This document shows positions 44,515 through 53,558 of a DNA stretch of 64,000 nucleotides, piece by piece. The stretch is taken from contig NZ_AP026802.1 of NCBI RefSeq assembly GCF_033095985.1, forward strand, positions 496,001 through 560,000. The letters are read 5' to 3'. Position numbers and translations under genes: made by a program. The stretch's first letter is position 1, and the number at the start of each line of letters is the position of its first letter. The DNA comes from Xylocopilactobacillus apicola. GTDB lineage: Bacteria; Bacillota; Bacilli; Lactobacillales; Lactobacillaceae. Under the pieces are notes generated by a model. The model was given only the letters and a program-made list of their open reading frames with translations, did not search any database and was not told the DNA's origin.

Positions 44515-44660
44515 TGTGCGATGAGTCGATGGGGTACGTATGTACCTTTTCAGCAGGTTGCTTGCACACCTCAGGAAGAGGAAGCAAGGATTAATAGTCT
44601 GCTTAAGCAATTAAGTCCTGCACAATAGTTCAAACCTTTGTGTTTGAACTATTTTTTTTA
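44515..44660 (+). ncRNA. Structured small RNA of unknown family with own promoter and terminator
   Basis: This 146-base unit has no open frame but a compact fold. TTGTGC (44514-44519) pairs with GCACAA (44620-44625) to close three inner arms: GGTAC/GTACC with loop GTAT (44533-44546); AGCAG/CTGCT (44552-44556 with 44599-44603) enclosing TTGCTT/AAGCAA and CCTC/GAGG with a five-base 5' bulge GCACA and loop AGGAA; and CTTAA/TTAAG with loop GCAA (44602-44615). The loop AGGA could pair with TCCT (44616-44619) as a pseudoknot. A strong terminator follows and a promoter precedes. It lacks the GGTCAGG...GGAAGCAGC core of SRP RNA and is too short for tmRNA or RNase P RNA. I cannot assign it to a family. 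Confidence 0.6.
44624..44659 (+). terminator. Terminator of the small RNA
   Basis: A perfect 12-base stem AATAGTTCAAAC with GTTTGAACTATT, six-base loop and eight T. Its first bases overlap the 3' side of the closing helix of the RNA, so the two helices compete at their edge. Confidence 0.88.
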
Positions 44661-44692
44661 GAAAATTGATCGTTATCTTTGAGGTATAATAA

Positions 44693-45154
44693 GTGGAGAT
44701 TGCAGTTTTAACGGCAAGTGAGTTAATCGAAAATGAAGCGTACTTTTTGCAACAAAAAGATTTAACGCAAGCAGAGTTTCAAAAGAATGGTAATAAATTA
44801 GCTCAGACAGCTTTAGATTTAGTAAAAAATAATTATCAGAAAAACGGTTTAGCAATGTTTCAATATCAGATTGTTGACCTGTCAGAGCTGAAAATCAGTT
44901 TTTTCTCTAATATAATTAATTTGCCTTATTCCTATGCTAAAAAATATGCTGAATTTTTTGCTGACGGAGCTACGGCAGAGATTAAATTTTACTTTTCAGT
45001 AGAGTCGCCTTTTGTTAATAAATCCAAACTTTGGATTGAAGAAATTGGCGATTTGGCAGAAAATGTAGTGAAAATTGAAGAGCTTTTGGTTCAAACACAG
45101 GAAAACGAGAGTGAAAAGGATTCTTTAGTTGATGAAAAAAACAGTAAAAAATAG
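44693..45154 (+). CDS. Hypothetical protein, 153 residues
   Basis: I do not recognise this protein. It is soluble, acidic (long Glu/Asp/Ser tail after residue 130), and helical at the start (ASELIENEAYFLQQKDLTQAEF); there is no signal peptide. GTG start at 44693 with GAGG eight bases upstream; a TATAAT box at 44685-44690 overlaps the upstream edge, so transcription may start very near the codon or come from read-through past the small-RNA terminator. It overlaps the next gene by 23 bases and is the first of three unknown genes that probably work together. Confidence 0.65.
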   Translation: MEIAVLTASELIENEAYFLQQKDLTQAEFQKNGNKLAQTALDLVKNNYQKNGLAMFQYQIVDLSELKISFFSNIINLPYSYAKKYAEFFADGATAEIKFYFSVESPFVNKSKLWIEEIGDLAENVVKIEELLVQTQENESEKDSLVDEKNSKK

Positions 45155-46103
45155 TTTCACCTCGCTTGTGATCGTGATCATGGCCTTAGTTATTTTTGGA
45201 GGCTCCTTTGTTGTATCTTCTAAGTTGAAGAAAAATCGAGATGTAAAGCGAGTTCAAAATATGTATCACCTTTTGTCAACAAAAGGTAAGCTTCATACCG
45301 AAAGAAATGCTTACACATATTTAACTACGGTTGGTAAAGAAAGATTGCAACCAAATCTCACTTTTGACGCAAAAGGAGTACCGGCGAACACTTTAACAGC
45401 ATTTTCTGAAGAGAACGTGACTTTGACCCCTTATCACTATGAGGGAACTCTTAAGCTACCAGAGAACCCAACTAAAGGTCAACGCTTATATTTTAAGGCA
45501 CCTTTTCCGATTACAATCAACGAAAATTTAGTAATGACCATATATTTTAAAAATAAATCTATTAGCTATGATTCGACCAATATTTTGTTAAAAAGCCAAA
45601 AGAAAAAACACCAGGCTTACTTATATTTAGGAGAAAGTTCAGATTCTGATGGTAAATTGATCGATGATATTTCGACAATTAAAGCGCAAAGCGGTGAAAC
45701 AGTTAGATTCAAACTGACCAACGTTGAGCGTTCATTCGATTCGGTTTCAGATCGAAAACTTATTAAGCATCCGGCGTTGTTTTATTCAAGACAGGAGTTG
45801 TTAGATAAGCCAGAACTCACATTAAAAGTGGGATATCATGTAGATCAGCCGAAGTTTCATTTTGTGATGCAAGGTTATCAAGATGAAGATTTGATAGTTA
45901 AGGTGATTTCAAATCAACCCAAAAATTATCAGCGGAAAATTCGGATTCAGTTAATCCCTAAAGGTAAATTATTAGCTGATTTAAAATCTGATTCTCCCAA
46001 AGATTATCAGTTCAGTTTGTTATATAATGGACTGGTAATTAAAGATCAATATTACATAACAAACAATCTATCATCTCTTTCGAACTTTAATAATGGAAAA
46101 TAA
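45132..46103 (+). CDS. Membrane-anchored extracellular protein of unknown function
   Basis: A 323-residue protein with basic MKKTVKNS, one membrane helix (about 10-30) and a long extracytoplasmic region rich in beta-strand patterns and Lys. No catalytic motif or repeat is seen. ATG 45132, with AAGGA about 11 bases upstream, is preferred over TTG 45129. It overlaps both neighbours and belongs to the three-gene unit 44693-47310. Confidence 0.65.
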   Translation: MKKTVKNSFTSLVIVIMALVIFGGSFVVSSKLKKNRDVKRVQNMYHLLSTKGKLHTERNAYTYLTTVGKERLQPNLTFDAKGVPANTLTAFSEENVTLTPYHYEGTLKLPENPTKGQRLYFKAPFPITINENLVMTIYFKNKSISYDSTNILLKSQKKKHQAYLYLGESSDSDGKLIDDISTIKAQSGETVRFKLTNVERSFDSVSDRKLIKHPALFYSRQELLDKPELTLKVGYHVDQPKFHFVMQGYQDEDLIVKVISNQPKNYQRKIRIQLIPKGKLLADLKSDSPKDYQFSLLYNGLVIKDQYYITNNLSSLSNFNNGK

Positions 46104-47310
46104 TAAAAATTTAAAGAAGCAATGCCCAATATGTGGCGCCCTAATCGACGAATATCTTGATTACTGTCCTGAATGTGATTCTTATGTCGGAGATGTTCTC
46201 CCCGTTAATGATGACGGGGTGCAAATGAAATCATCAGAGCCAAAAGAGTCAAATGTGTCAGCTAGTGAATTTGATCAATTGGATACGATTCTTGATGAGT
46301 CCAAAAATTCAAACAGTAAAATCACGATTGAAGAATTGCAGCAATTATTAGCAGGTAACGTTCAGCAAGGCTCAAGATCAGAGGCTGTTGAAGAAAATCT
46401 GCCTAATCAAAGTTTGCCAAAACGGGGGCATAAAAATAATAATGAAGATGCGGGTCTCCCTCCAAAGAGAACGGAGCTCCGTAAGAGAAGACGTAAGCCG
46501 ACTTTTTCTAAGGAAGATGAGGTTGAAGCAGAGCTAACGAATTTTAATCAGCCAGAAAAGATTGTCATTGATACTCAACCAATCAGTTCAACTGAAATTA
46601 TTGATTCTCATGAGTTTGAAGAACAAGAATCAAAGCTTAAAAATCGACCAGAGAAATCTAATGATAACTTCTTCAAAGAGCTGCTGTTCTTTGATTTGGA
46701 ATCGTTGGTTCATCCTTCTGTCAAGACTGAAGCTAATAAAATTTGGCAGGGGCTGATCACTTTTGGTGTCGAGATCATTTTCTTCATTTTTACTTTTCAA
46801 CTTTTGTATAATAGCGGCGTTCAGATGTCTTCAAAAAAAGGAGCGCGGGCTTTTGGTCAATATTTGGTACACAGTCTAACGATTGGAACCAAGTATTCAA
46901 TTCTCTGGCCAGTCCTCATTATATTAGGAGTTTATCTGGTCACGCTGGGGCTTGGATTACTATGCGATCGGTTTTTGATTAGCGATGACGAGTTTTCCTT
47001 GTCACTTTTAGTAGCACAGGTAGCTCGTTATTCAATTATTCTCTTGCCAATTTCATTTCTAACCTTCGCTTATTCTTTGTTTAATAATCAATTAGTTACT
47101 AAATTAACGCTGTTTTTGCTTTGTATGGTACCGCTGATCTTAAGCATTGCGGTGGCAATTTATTTAATCCAAGCCAGAGGACAAGTGATTATTGATCGAG
47201 TTTACATCATCATTATTTATTTCGTCCTGTCTATTTTTGGAAGCTATCTTTTAGTTCATCCTTACCTGATTAGTTTTATTCAGGCATTTAATCGGTTTTT
47301 AATTCAATAA
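46093..47310 (+). CDS. Zinc-ribbon polytopic membrane protein
   Basis: A 405-residue protein. The N-terminal zinc ribbon has Cys11, Cys14, Cys25 and Cys28 (CPIC...CPEC); a low-complexity, charged linker of about 170 residues follows, then six hydrophobic segments (about 215-405) without recognised motif. Proteins of this plan are common and uncharacterised in lactobacilli. It starts 11 bases inside the upstream gene and ends at a strong terminator, closing the operon. Confidence 0.7.
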   Translation: MENNKNLKKQCPICGALIDEYLDYCPECDSYVGDVLPVNDDGVQMKSSEPKESNVSASEFDQLDTILDESKNSNSKITIEELQQLLAGNVQQGSRSEAVEENLPNQSLPKRGHKNNNEDAGLPPKRTELRKRRRKPTFSKEDEVEAELTNFNQPEKIVIDTQPISSTEIIDSHEFEEQESKLKNRPEKSNDNFFKELLFFDLESLVHPSVKTEANKIWQGLITFGVEIIFFIFTFQLLYNSGVQMSSKKGARAFGQYLVHSLTIGTKYSILWPVLIILGVYLVTLGLGLLCDRFLISDDEFSLSLLVAQVARYSIILLPISFLTFAYSLFNNQLVTKLTLFLLCMVPLILSIAVAIYLIQARGQVIIDRVYIIIIYFVLSIFGSYLLVHPYLISFIQAFNRFLIQ

Positions 47311-47319
47311 AAATGAAAA

Positions 47320-47356
47320 AAACCAGCCGATCTGCTTAAAAGGCTGGTTTTTGTTT
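47320..47356 (+). terminator. Intrinsic terminator of the unknown operon
   Basis: AAACCAGCC pairs perfectly with GGCTGGTTT around a 13-base loop, followed by a T-rich tract. Confidence 0.8.
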
Positions 47357-47370
47357 TATAATATTTAAAA

Positions 47371-47443
47371 TGCCGTTTAGCAGATTCGAACTGCTGACCC
47401 CCACCTTACCACGGTGATGCTCTACCTACTGAGCTAAAACGGC
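47371..47443 (-). tRNA. tRNA-Thr (anticodon GGT)
   Basis: On the minus strand the acceptor stem is GCCGTTT/AAACGGC with discriminator A, the D-arm is GCTC-loop-GAGC, the anticodon arm TCACC-GTGGTAA-GGTGG gives anticodon GGT at positions 34-36 (reads ACC/ACT), and the T-arm is AGCAG-TTCGAAT-CTGCT. CCA is not encoded. It lies between convergent and divergent coding units with only short gaps. Confidence 0.95.
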
Positions 47444-47497
47444 AATAGATAGAATTTATCAAAAAATCAGTGATGTGTCAATTAGGAAAGAGGAAAA

Positions 47498-48508
47498 ATG
47501 AAAAAAATTGCATTAACGGGTGACCGACCAACCGGAAAACTTCATCTCGGACATTATGTGGGCTCGCTCAAACAACGCATTGAGCTTGAACAAGAAGTTG
47601 ATCAAAATTTAATCATGATTGCAGATATGCAGGCGCTAACGGATAATGCTCGCGATCCTGAGAAAATTAGGAAAAGCCTCACAGATGTTGCACTTGATTA
47701 TCTTTCAGTCGGGATTGATCCAAAAGTTTCAACTATTTTCGTTCAATCGCAAATCCCAGCTTTAAATGAACTGACGATGATTTATCTTAATTTAGTTACG
47801 GTCTCGCGCTTAGAACGCAATCCAACCGTCAAAACAGAAATAAAACAAAAGAAATTTGGACAAAGTGTGCCAGCAGGATTCTTTATCTATCCGGTTTCGC
47901 AAGCTTCAGATATCACGGCATTTAAAGCCAATTACGTACCGGTAGGTGATGATCAGGAACCGATGATCGAACAAACTCGAGAAATTGTCCGATCATTCAA
48001 TTCAATTTACAAAAAAGATATTTTGGTTGAACCTAAAGGAATTTTTCCACCCAAAGGTCAAGGTCGGATTCCGGGGATTGATGGCAACGCGAAGATGAGT
48101 AAATCTTTAGGTAATGCGATTTATCTATCTGATAGCGCTGATGAGGTTAAGAAGAAAGTAATGTCGATGTATACCGATCCTAACCATATTCATGTTGAGG
48201 ATCCTGGTTCGGTTGAGGGCAATGTTGTATTTACTTATTTGGATCTTTTTGACCCAGATCAAGCTAAGGTGCAGGATTTAAAAGATCAGTACCAAAAAGG
48301 TGGTCTCGGGGATGTTTTAATCAAGCGCCGTTTAATTGAGGTTTTGAATGCCTTTTTAGATCCAATTCGCACTAAACGCGAAGATTATAAAGCCAATCTT
48401 GATTACGTTTATGATGTTTTAAAAGCAGGCGACGAAGTAGCCAATCAATTGGCAGATGCCACTTTAAATGAAGTGAGAGATGCGATGGGGATTAATTATT
48501 TTAATTAA
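47498..48508 (+). CDS. trpS: Tryptophanyl-tRNA synthetase
   Basis: A 336-residue class I aminoacyl-tRNA synthetase, normal length. The HIGH box is [11 protein letters not shown] (about residues 14-24) and the KMSKS box is [10 protein letters not shown] (near residue 198). It charges tRNA-Trp. ATG follows GAAAGAGG. No T-box is seen upstream, the gap to the tRNA gene being only 54 bases. It begins a set of translation-related genes running to 52.9 kb. Confidence 0.95.
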   Translation: MKKIALTGDRPTGKLHLGHYVGSLKQRIELEQEVDQNLIMIADMQALTDNARDPEKIRKSLTDVALDYLSVGIDPKVSTIFVQSQIPALNELTMIYLNLVTVSRLERNPTVKTEIKQKKFGQSVPAGFFIYPVSQASDITAFKANYVPVGDDQEPMIEQTREIVRSFNSIYKKDILVEPKGIFPPKGQGRIPGIDGNAKMSKSLGNAIYLSDSADEVKKKVMSMYTDPNHIHVEDPGSVEGNVVFTYLDLFDPDQAKVQDLKDQYQKGGLGDVLIKRRLIEVLNAFLDPIRTKREDYKANLDYVYDVLKAGDEVANQLADATLNEVRDAMGINYFN

Positions 48509-48519
48509 GGAGATAAACG

Positions 48520-49443
48520 ATGCAGTGGGCTAAAATTCAAGTAATCACAACCAACGAAGCAATTGAAGCTGTGAGCGAGATTTTAACTAAATTTGGCGCA
48601 AAAGGAGTAGAGATAAACGATCCGCTTGATCATTATGAAAAGCCAAGTTCTGATACAGTTATTGATCAAAGAACTCTCACAGAAGGTGAGGTTAGCGTCA
48701 CAACTTGGATTGCTGAATCTGAGAAATTAAATCCAGAAGCTATTAAGAAAGAAGTTGAAGGGTTAAGTGAGTTTGGGCTTGATCCAGGCGAAGTCAAAAT
48801 TTATCTTTCTTTTGAAGACGATCAGAATTGGAATTTGACCTGGCGTGAGCATTATTCCCCCATTCCGGTTGCCTCAAATATGGTGATTATTCCAGTTTGG
48901 CAAAAAGAAGAGTATCAAAATGATCCACGGATCAAAATTTTTATTGATCCTGGGATGGCTTTTGGAACGGGAGATCATCCAACGACTATTTTGACGCTGC
49001 AGGCGCTGTTAATCGCTTATCGCTTAGAAGATAAAGTTTTCGATATTGGGAGCGGTAGCGGGATTCTTTCGATCGCTGCTGTGAAATTAGGAGCAAAAAA
49101 CGTTTATGCAACTGATCTTGATCAAACGACAATTGAAAATGCGGAAGAGAATTTAAGAATTAATGGTGTGAGTCAAGATGTTGAATTAAAAGTAAGTGAC
49201 CTTTTGAAAGCTACTGATCAGAAGGCTGATCTAATTTTGGCAAATATTTTAGCCGAAGTTCATTTTCAACTGATTCCTGAGCTCGACAGCCACTTAAATG
49301 AAGGCGGAAGAGTTATTCTCGGGGGCATTATCAAAGAAAAAGAAGCAGCAATTACGGATAAATTAGAAGATTTTGGATTTAAAGTTACAGAACGCCTAAG
49401 CATGAAGGATTGGGTCAGCTTAATCGTACAGCGGGTCGACTAA
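48520..49443 (+). CDS. prmA: Ribosomal protein L11 methyltransferase
   Basis: A 307-residue SAM-dependent methyltransferase that trimethylates L11. An N-terminal substrate-recognition domain (about 1-95) is followed by the Rossmann methyltransferase with motif I VFDIGSGSGILSIAAVKLG and the ILANILAEVH segment in place of NPPY. The GMAFGTGDHPTT motif before it is characteristic of PrmA. It overlaps rsmE by one base. Confidence 0.93.
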   Translation: MQWAKIQVITTNEAIEAVSEILTKFGAKGVEINDPLDHYEKPSSDTVIDQRTLTEGEVSVTTWIAESEKLNPEAIKKEVEGLSEFGLDPGEVKIYLSFEDDQNWNLTWREHYSPIPVASNMVIIPVWQKEEYQNDPRIKIFIDPGMAFGTGDHPTTILTLQALLIAYRLEDKVFDIGSGSGILSIAAVKLGAKNVYATDLDQTTIENAEENLRINGVSQDVELKVSDLLKATDQKADLILANILAEVHFQLIPELDSHLNEGGRVILGGIIKEKEAAITDKLEDFGFKVTERLSMKDWVSLIVQRVD

Positions 49444-50174
49444 TGCAAAGAGTTTTTATTGATAATAATTTAGACTCACGAGTTGTTTTGACGGGGGAAG
49501 AATACCATCATTTAGCCGAAGTGTTGCGCTACCAACCAGGTAAAACTTTTGAAGTAGCTGATACAAATGGTCAGGTGGCAGTGTATGAATTATCTCGAAT
49601 CGATATTGATCAAAAACAACTTCATGCCAAGCGGATCAGTGAAAATTCTCGTAATTCGGAGTTGCCGGTTGAGGTAACTTTAATTTGTGCCCTTACTAAA
49701 GGCAAAAAAATAGATGAGACGGTGGAAAAGGGGACCGAATTTGGCGCAAGCCATTTTGTTTTCTATCCGTCGAAGTTTTCGCCGCTTAAGTATTCGGATG
49801 AGTGGGGTCAAAAAAAGGAAGAGCGTTTAAATAAAATTGCCTTAAGTGCTGCCAAGCAGTCTCATCGCAACGTTGTGCCGTCGGTGGAAATTGTTCGTTC
49901 ATGGTCTGAATGTGATTTAGACGCCCAAATTAAATTTTTGGCTTACGAGAAAACTGACCCAACTGGGCTAAACTTTAAAGCGTCGCTGGATAAATTGAGT
50001 CCTGGAACGTCAGTTTGTTGCGCTTTTGGACCAGAAGGCGGGTATGATGTTTTGGAAGTGGATGAATTTATTGATCACGGCTTTCAAGATATCTCTCTCG
50101 GTCAGAGAATTCTCCGGGCTGAGAACGCTCCAATATTCTTTTTAAGTGTTCTCTCATTTTATTTTGAATTATGA
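49443..50174 (+). CDS. rsmE: 16S rRNA (uracil1498-N3)-methyltransferase
   Basis: A 243-residue SPOUT-family methyltransferase. A PUA-like N-terminal domain (about 1-75) precedes the knotted SAM-binding domain with FGPEGGYDVLEVDEF and ISLGQRILRAENAPIF. ATG 49443 overlaps the prmA stop (TAATG), which supports it over the longer frame from 49410. prmA-rsmE-rel order is common in Firmicutes. Confidence 0.92.
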   Translation: MQRVFIDNNLDSRVVLTGEEYHHLAEVLRYQPGKTFEVADTNGQVAVYELSRIDIDQKQLHAKRISENSRNSELPVEVTLICALTKGKKIDETVEKGTEFGASHFVFYPSKFSPLKYSDEWGQKKEERLNKIALSAAKQSHRNVVPSVEIVRSWSECDLDAQIKFLAYEKTDPTGLNFKASLDKLSPGTSVCCAFGPEGGYDVLEVDEFIDHGFQDISLGQRILRAENAPIFFLSVLSFYFEL

Positions 50175-50233
50175 CTATTTATCCTAAGATATACGCTATA
50201 ATGTATAGATATTTATGAGTCGGGGTGGGGAGT

Positions 50234-52450
50234 ATGGTCAAAACGAAGAACTTTACGATTGATGATGTCATCAAAATGTGTCAAAGCTATATGAATGATG
50301 AGCATGTAGCGACAGTCAAAAAGGCATATGAATTTGCTGAATACGTTCATCATGATCAGTACCGTAAATCGGGGGAAGCTTACATTATTCACCCGATTCA
50401 GGTTGCGGGTATTTTAGCAGAGCTCAAAATGGATCCAGATACTGTAAGTTCGGGATTCTTACACGACGTGGTGGAAGACACGCAGGTTACGGGTGGAGAT
50501 ATCGAGGTCATTTTTGGCAGCGATATTGCCTACATTGTTGACGGTCTTACTAAACTGTCAAAAGTTAAATACGTTGCTCATAAGGACGAGCTAGCTGAAA
50601 ATCATCGGAAGATGCTTCTAGCTATGGCTAAAGATTTACGGATTATTATGGTCAAATTAGCCGATCGATTGCACAATATGCGGACACTTGAGTATTTGCC
50701 AAGCGATCGACAACAGGCAATTTCTAACGAAACCTTGGAGATTTTTGCGCCATTAGCAGATCGCTTGGGAATCAGTGCGATTAAATGGGAGCTAGAAGAT
50801 CTTTCTTTTCTTTATCTTAAGCCGAAGGAATATCATAAGATTGCAAGTCTGATGGATACCAAGCGGGGGGAGCGCGAAGGGTACATTGAAGAGGCAGTTA
50901 CAGCAGTTAATCGAGCGCTTCTTGATCTTAATCTTGACTATGAAATTTACGGCCGTCCGAAACATATTTATTCCATTTACAAAAAAATGGTCAGTAAAAA
51001 CAAACAATTTGATGAACTATACGATCTTTTGGCTTTAAGAGTGATTACAAAAACAGTTCAGGATTGTTATGCAGTTTTAGGGGCAGTTCATACAGAATGG
51101 CTGCCGATTCCGGGGCGGTTTAAAGATTACATTGCCAGTCCGAAGAAAAATCTTTATCAATCCCTTCATACGACGGTGATCGGTCCCGGAGCGAAACCTT
51201 TAGAAATTCAGATTCGAACTGAAAAGATGCACGAAATTGCCGAATTCGGGGTGGCTGCGCACTGGGCTTATAAAGAGGGCGAAACCGATCAAGTAAAAAT
51301 TGATGCAACTGGTAAAAAGTTAGATCTTTTTCGTGAGATTTTAGAAATTCAAAGTGAATCGGAAGATGTTGATGCCCACGATTTCATGGCAACGGTTAAA
51401 GGTGATCTTTTTTCCGATCGGGTTTATGTTTTTACGCCTAAAGGGGACGTCTACGATTTGCCAAAAGGTTCAGTGCCGCTTGATTTTGCCTATTTGGTTC
51501 ACACTGAAGTGGGAAATCATGCAATTGGTGCTAAGCGAAATGGAAAAATAATTACACTTGACACGCCTTTAAAAAATGGCGATATTTTAGAAATCATGAC
51601 GGCAACGCAAGCAAAGCCAAGTCGTGATTGGGTTGATTTTGTCAAAACCACTCGGGCCCGCAATAAGATTAAACGTTATTTTAAAAATCAGGAAAAAGAC
51701 GAAGATATCGAAGCAGGGCGTCAAATGCTCGAAAATTATCTGATTGATAATAAGTTTGATCCTAAGAAATTTCTAACCAAAGAATCTTTAGCAAAGATTG
51801 AAGATAAATTCAAAGGCTTTGGAGCAAATGAGATTTTGGCAGCAATTGGCTATGGTGAGCTATCGGCACAAGGAGTAGCAAACCGTCTAACAGAGGATTA
51901 TCGAAAGCAACAAGCTAAGGAAAAACAAGATCAAGACCTAGCTAAGATGCTGGAGCCCTCAAAATCTAGTCGTCCTGTTAACAGCATTGACGAAGATACA
52001 GGCGTTTACATTGCAGGAGTAGATAATCTTTTAGTTCATCTTGCACGCTGTTGCACGCCAATTCCGGGAGATCCAATTGTCGGTTACGTTACACAAGGTC
52101 GGGGAGTTACCGTTCACCGTGCTGATTGTCACAATGTGACTAATAATCATGACGTAGAGCAGCGTCTAATCGAAGTTTTCTGGGGTGATCCAGATAATCG
52201 CACCAGACTCTATGCAACTGATTTAGAGATTTATGGCTATAACCGCAATGGCGTCTTAAAAGATGTGGTCCAGGAATTAAACGTTTTGGCTAAAGGACTT
52301 GGCAATATCAGTGCAAAAGTCAGCTCTGATGATAAAACGGCGACGATTGAGGCGACCGTAAAGATTTATAATAAGGAAAGCTTAAGAAGAATAATGGAAA
52401 GTTTAAAGAAAGTTCCAGATGTCTATAATGTAGTTAGGGCGAATAAATGA
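50234..52450 (+). CDS. rel: Bifunctional (p)ppGpp synthetase/hydrolase
   Basis: A 738-residue long RSH protein. The HD hydrolase domain (about 40-195) has EAYIIHPIQVAGIL and FLHDVVEDT; the synthetase domain (about 240-350) has GRPKHIYSIYKKM and YQSLHTTVIGP; TGS lies at about 390-450 and the C-terminal Zn-finger and ACT regions at about 580-738 (ARCCTPIPGDPIVGY). Both activities appear intact. It sets alarmone level in the stringent response. ATG 50234 is chosen over GTG 50225. It overlaps dtd by four bases. A second, small synthetase lies at 5.5 kb. Confidence 0.93.
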   Translation: MVKTKNFTIDDVIKMCQSYMNDEHVATVKKAYEFAEYVHHDQYRKSGEAYIIHPIQVAGILAELKMDPDTVSSGFLHDVVEDTQVTGGDIEVIFGSDIAYIVDGLTKLSKVKYVAHKDELAENHRKMLLAMAKDLRIIMVKLADRLHNMRTLEYLPSDRQQAISNETLEIFAPLADRLGISAIKWELEDLSFLYLKPKEYHKIASLMDTKRGEREGYIEEAVTAVNRALLDLNLDYEIYGRPKHIYSIYKKMVSKNKQFDELYDLLALRVITKTVQDCYAVLGAVHTEWLPIPGRFKDYIASPKKNLYQSLHTTVIGPGAKPLEIQIRTEKMHEIAEFGVAAHWAYKEGETDQVKIDATGKKLDLFREILEIQSESEDVDAHDFMATVKGDLFSDRVYVFTPKGDVYDLPKGSVPLDFAYLVHTEVGNHAIGAKRNGKIITLDTPLKNGDILEIMTATQAKPSRDWVDFVKTTRARNKIKRYFKNQEKDEDIEAGRQMLENYLIDNKFDPKKFLTKESLAKIEDKFKGFGANEILAAIGYGELSAQGVANRLTEDYRKQQAKEKQDQDLAKMLEPSKSSRPVNSIDEDTGVYIAGVDNLLVHLARCCTPIPGDPIVGYVTQGRGVTVHRADCHNVTNNHDVEQRLIEVFWGDPDNRTRLYATDLEIYGYNRNGVLKDVVQELNVLAKGLGNISAKVSSDDKTATIEATVKIYNKESLRRIMESLKKVPDVYNVVRANK

Positions 52451-52902
52451 AAGTAGTATTGACAACAGTTAAAAGTGCTTCTGTGACCGTTGATGAGCAA
52501 TTAATCAGTGAGATTGATCGTGGTTTTCTTTTGCTGATTGGAGCGGAAAAGGGCGATAGTGAGGCTGACGTAACTCGTTTGAGCGAAAAAATTAGCAAAT
52601 TAAGAGTCTTTGAAGACTCAGACGGCAAGACAAATTTAAGCTTAGCCGATGTTAATGGCGAAATTTTAGCAGTTTCTCAGTTTACGTTAGCAGCTGATGT
52701 GCGCAAAGGAAACCGTCCAAGTTTTACACAGGCACTTGAATATCAAGAAGCGCAGATCTTGTATGAATTTTTCCTGAAAAAACTTCGCGATGCGGGTTTT
52801 AAAACTCTACCTGGAGTTTACGGGGCCAATATGGCTGTCAGTTCAATTAATGATGGTCCATTTACTTTGATTTTACGTAGTCAAAATGGAATTTTAACCT
52901 GA
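52447..52902 (+). CDS. dtd: D-aminoacyl-tRNA deacylase
   Basis: A 151-residue DTD, full length. The SQFTLAADVRKGNRPSF segment and the C-terminal NDGPFTLIL motif are the family's substrate and Gly-Pro signatures. It removes D-amino acids (and Gly) from mischarged tRNAs. It overlaps the end of rel by four bases; rel-dtd is a common order. Relevant to this cell, which appears to make D-Asp and D-Ala. Confidence 0.93.
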   Translation: MKVVLTTVKSASVTVDEQLISEIDRGFLLLIGAEKGDSEADVTRLSEKISKLRVFEDSDGKTNLSLADVNGEILAVSQFTLAADVRKGNRPSFTQALEYQEAQILYEFFLKKLRDAGFKTLPGVYGANMAVSSINDGPFTLILRSQNGILT

Positions 52903-52913
52903 AAGGAGCAGTA

Positions 52914-53342
52914 ATGGCGCAAATTGTTGAAATTAATGAAAAAGAAATTTTGGTGGGTGACGATAATGGAAAATTGATTTCGGTTGATCCATATTCGTTA
53001 GATTTTACCCCGGAAGTTGGTCAAACCGTTCAGATTTATCACGCCGATGACGGAAGAGTAAAGGTTGTTGCTGTTTCAAAGCCTAATGTTGAACCAACTT
53101 ATCCCAAAAAGACTTATCAGGTCAATAAAACTATATATATTTTGTTGGCGTTGTTTTTTGGTGGTTTAGGGATTCATAAATTTTATGCGGGATTCATTGG
53201 TAAAGGAGTTTTGTACTTGGTTTTCTCTTGGACTTTTATTCCCGGGATCATCGCTTTTTGTACGTTCATTAAAGCAGCTATTACTCCACCAGATGATAAC
53301 GGATTTTTGTATTTGAACGGAGATTCAGCGATTGTTAACTGA
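52914..53342 (+). CDS. TM2-domain protein
   Basis: A 142-residue membrane protein. An N-terminal soluble beta-rich segment (about 1-60, EILVGDDNGKLISVDPYSL) is followed by a TM2 domain: two helices with the motif GGLGIHKFYAGFIGKGVLYL between them. Function of the family is unknown. AAAGGAG site; 11 bases after dtd and probably its operon mate. Confidence 0.82.
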   Translation: MAQIVEINEKEILVGDDNGKLISVDPYSLDFTPEVGQTVQIYHADDGRVKVVAVSKPNVEPTYPKKTYQVNKTIYILLALFFGGLGIHKFYAGFIGKGVLYLVFSWTFIPGIIAFCTFIKAAITPPDDNGFLYLNGDSAIVN

Positions 53343-53483
53343 TTTTACCCATTGCAGTTTGGCTTTTGCAGAAATGGTAAAAAAAATTAGTTAGATATTG
53401 TTAGACGCGGAGCTCGTAAAATGATAAAACGTTTGATCTTAAGAAACAAAAGAACTTAATTAATCGATAAATTTAAACTAAAT

Positions 53484-53508
53484 AAAAAAGAGACCGAATC
53501 GGTCTCTT
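53484..53508 (-). terminator. Intrinsic terminator of the amidase gene
   Basis: AAGAGACCG and CGGTCTCTT form a perfect stem with a three-base loop; the A-run to its left is a T-run on the minus strand. It lies 50 bases past the amidase stop. The TM2 gene may use it from the other side. Confidence 0.8.
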
Positions 53509-53558
53509 GAGGGGGCTTAAAGAAATTCTTTGGTGATTATCGCGTGACTAAAAATAGA

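Noticed and set aside
44515-44625. Possible SRP (4.5S) RNA
   Set aside because: There is an AAGCA-containing arm, but the invariant GGTCAGG...GGAAGCAGC region of SRP RNA is missing and the fold is three-armed.
44685-44690. TATAAT as the promoter of the 153-residue protein gene
   Set aside because: Its start site would lie past the GTG codon at 44693 and no -35 with proper spacing is present, so I do not annotate it as a promoter.
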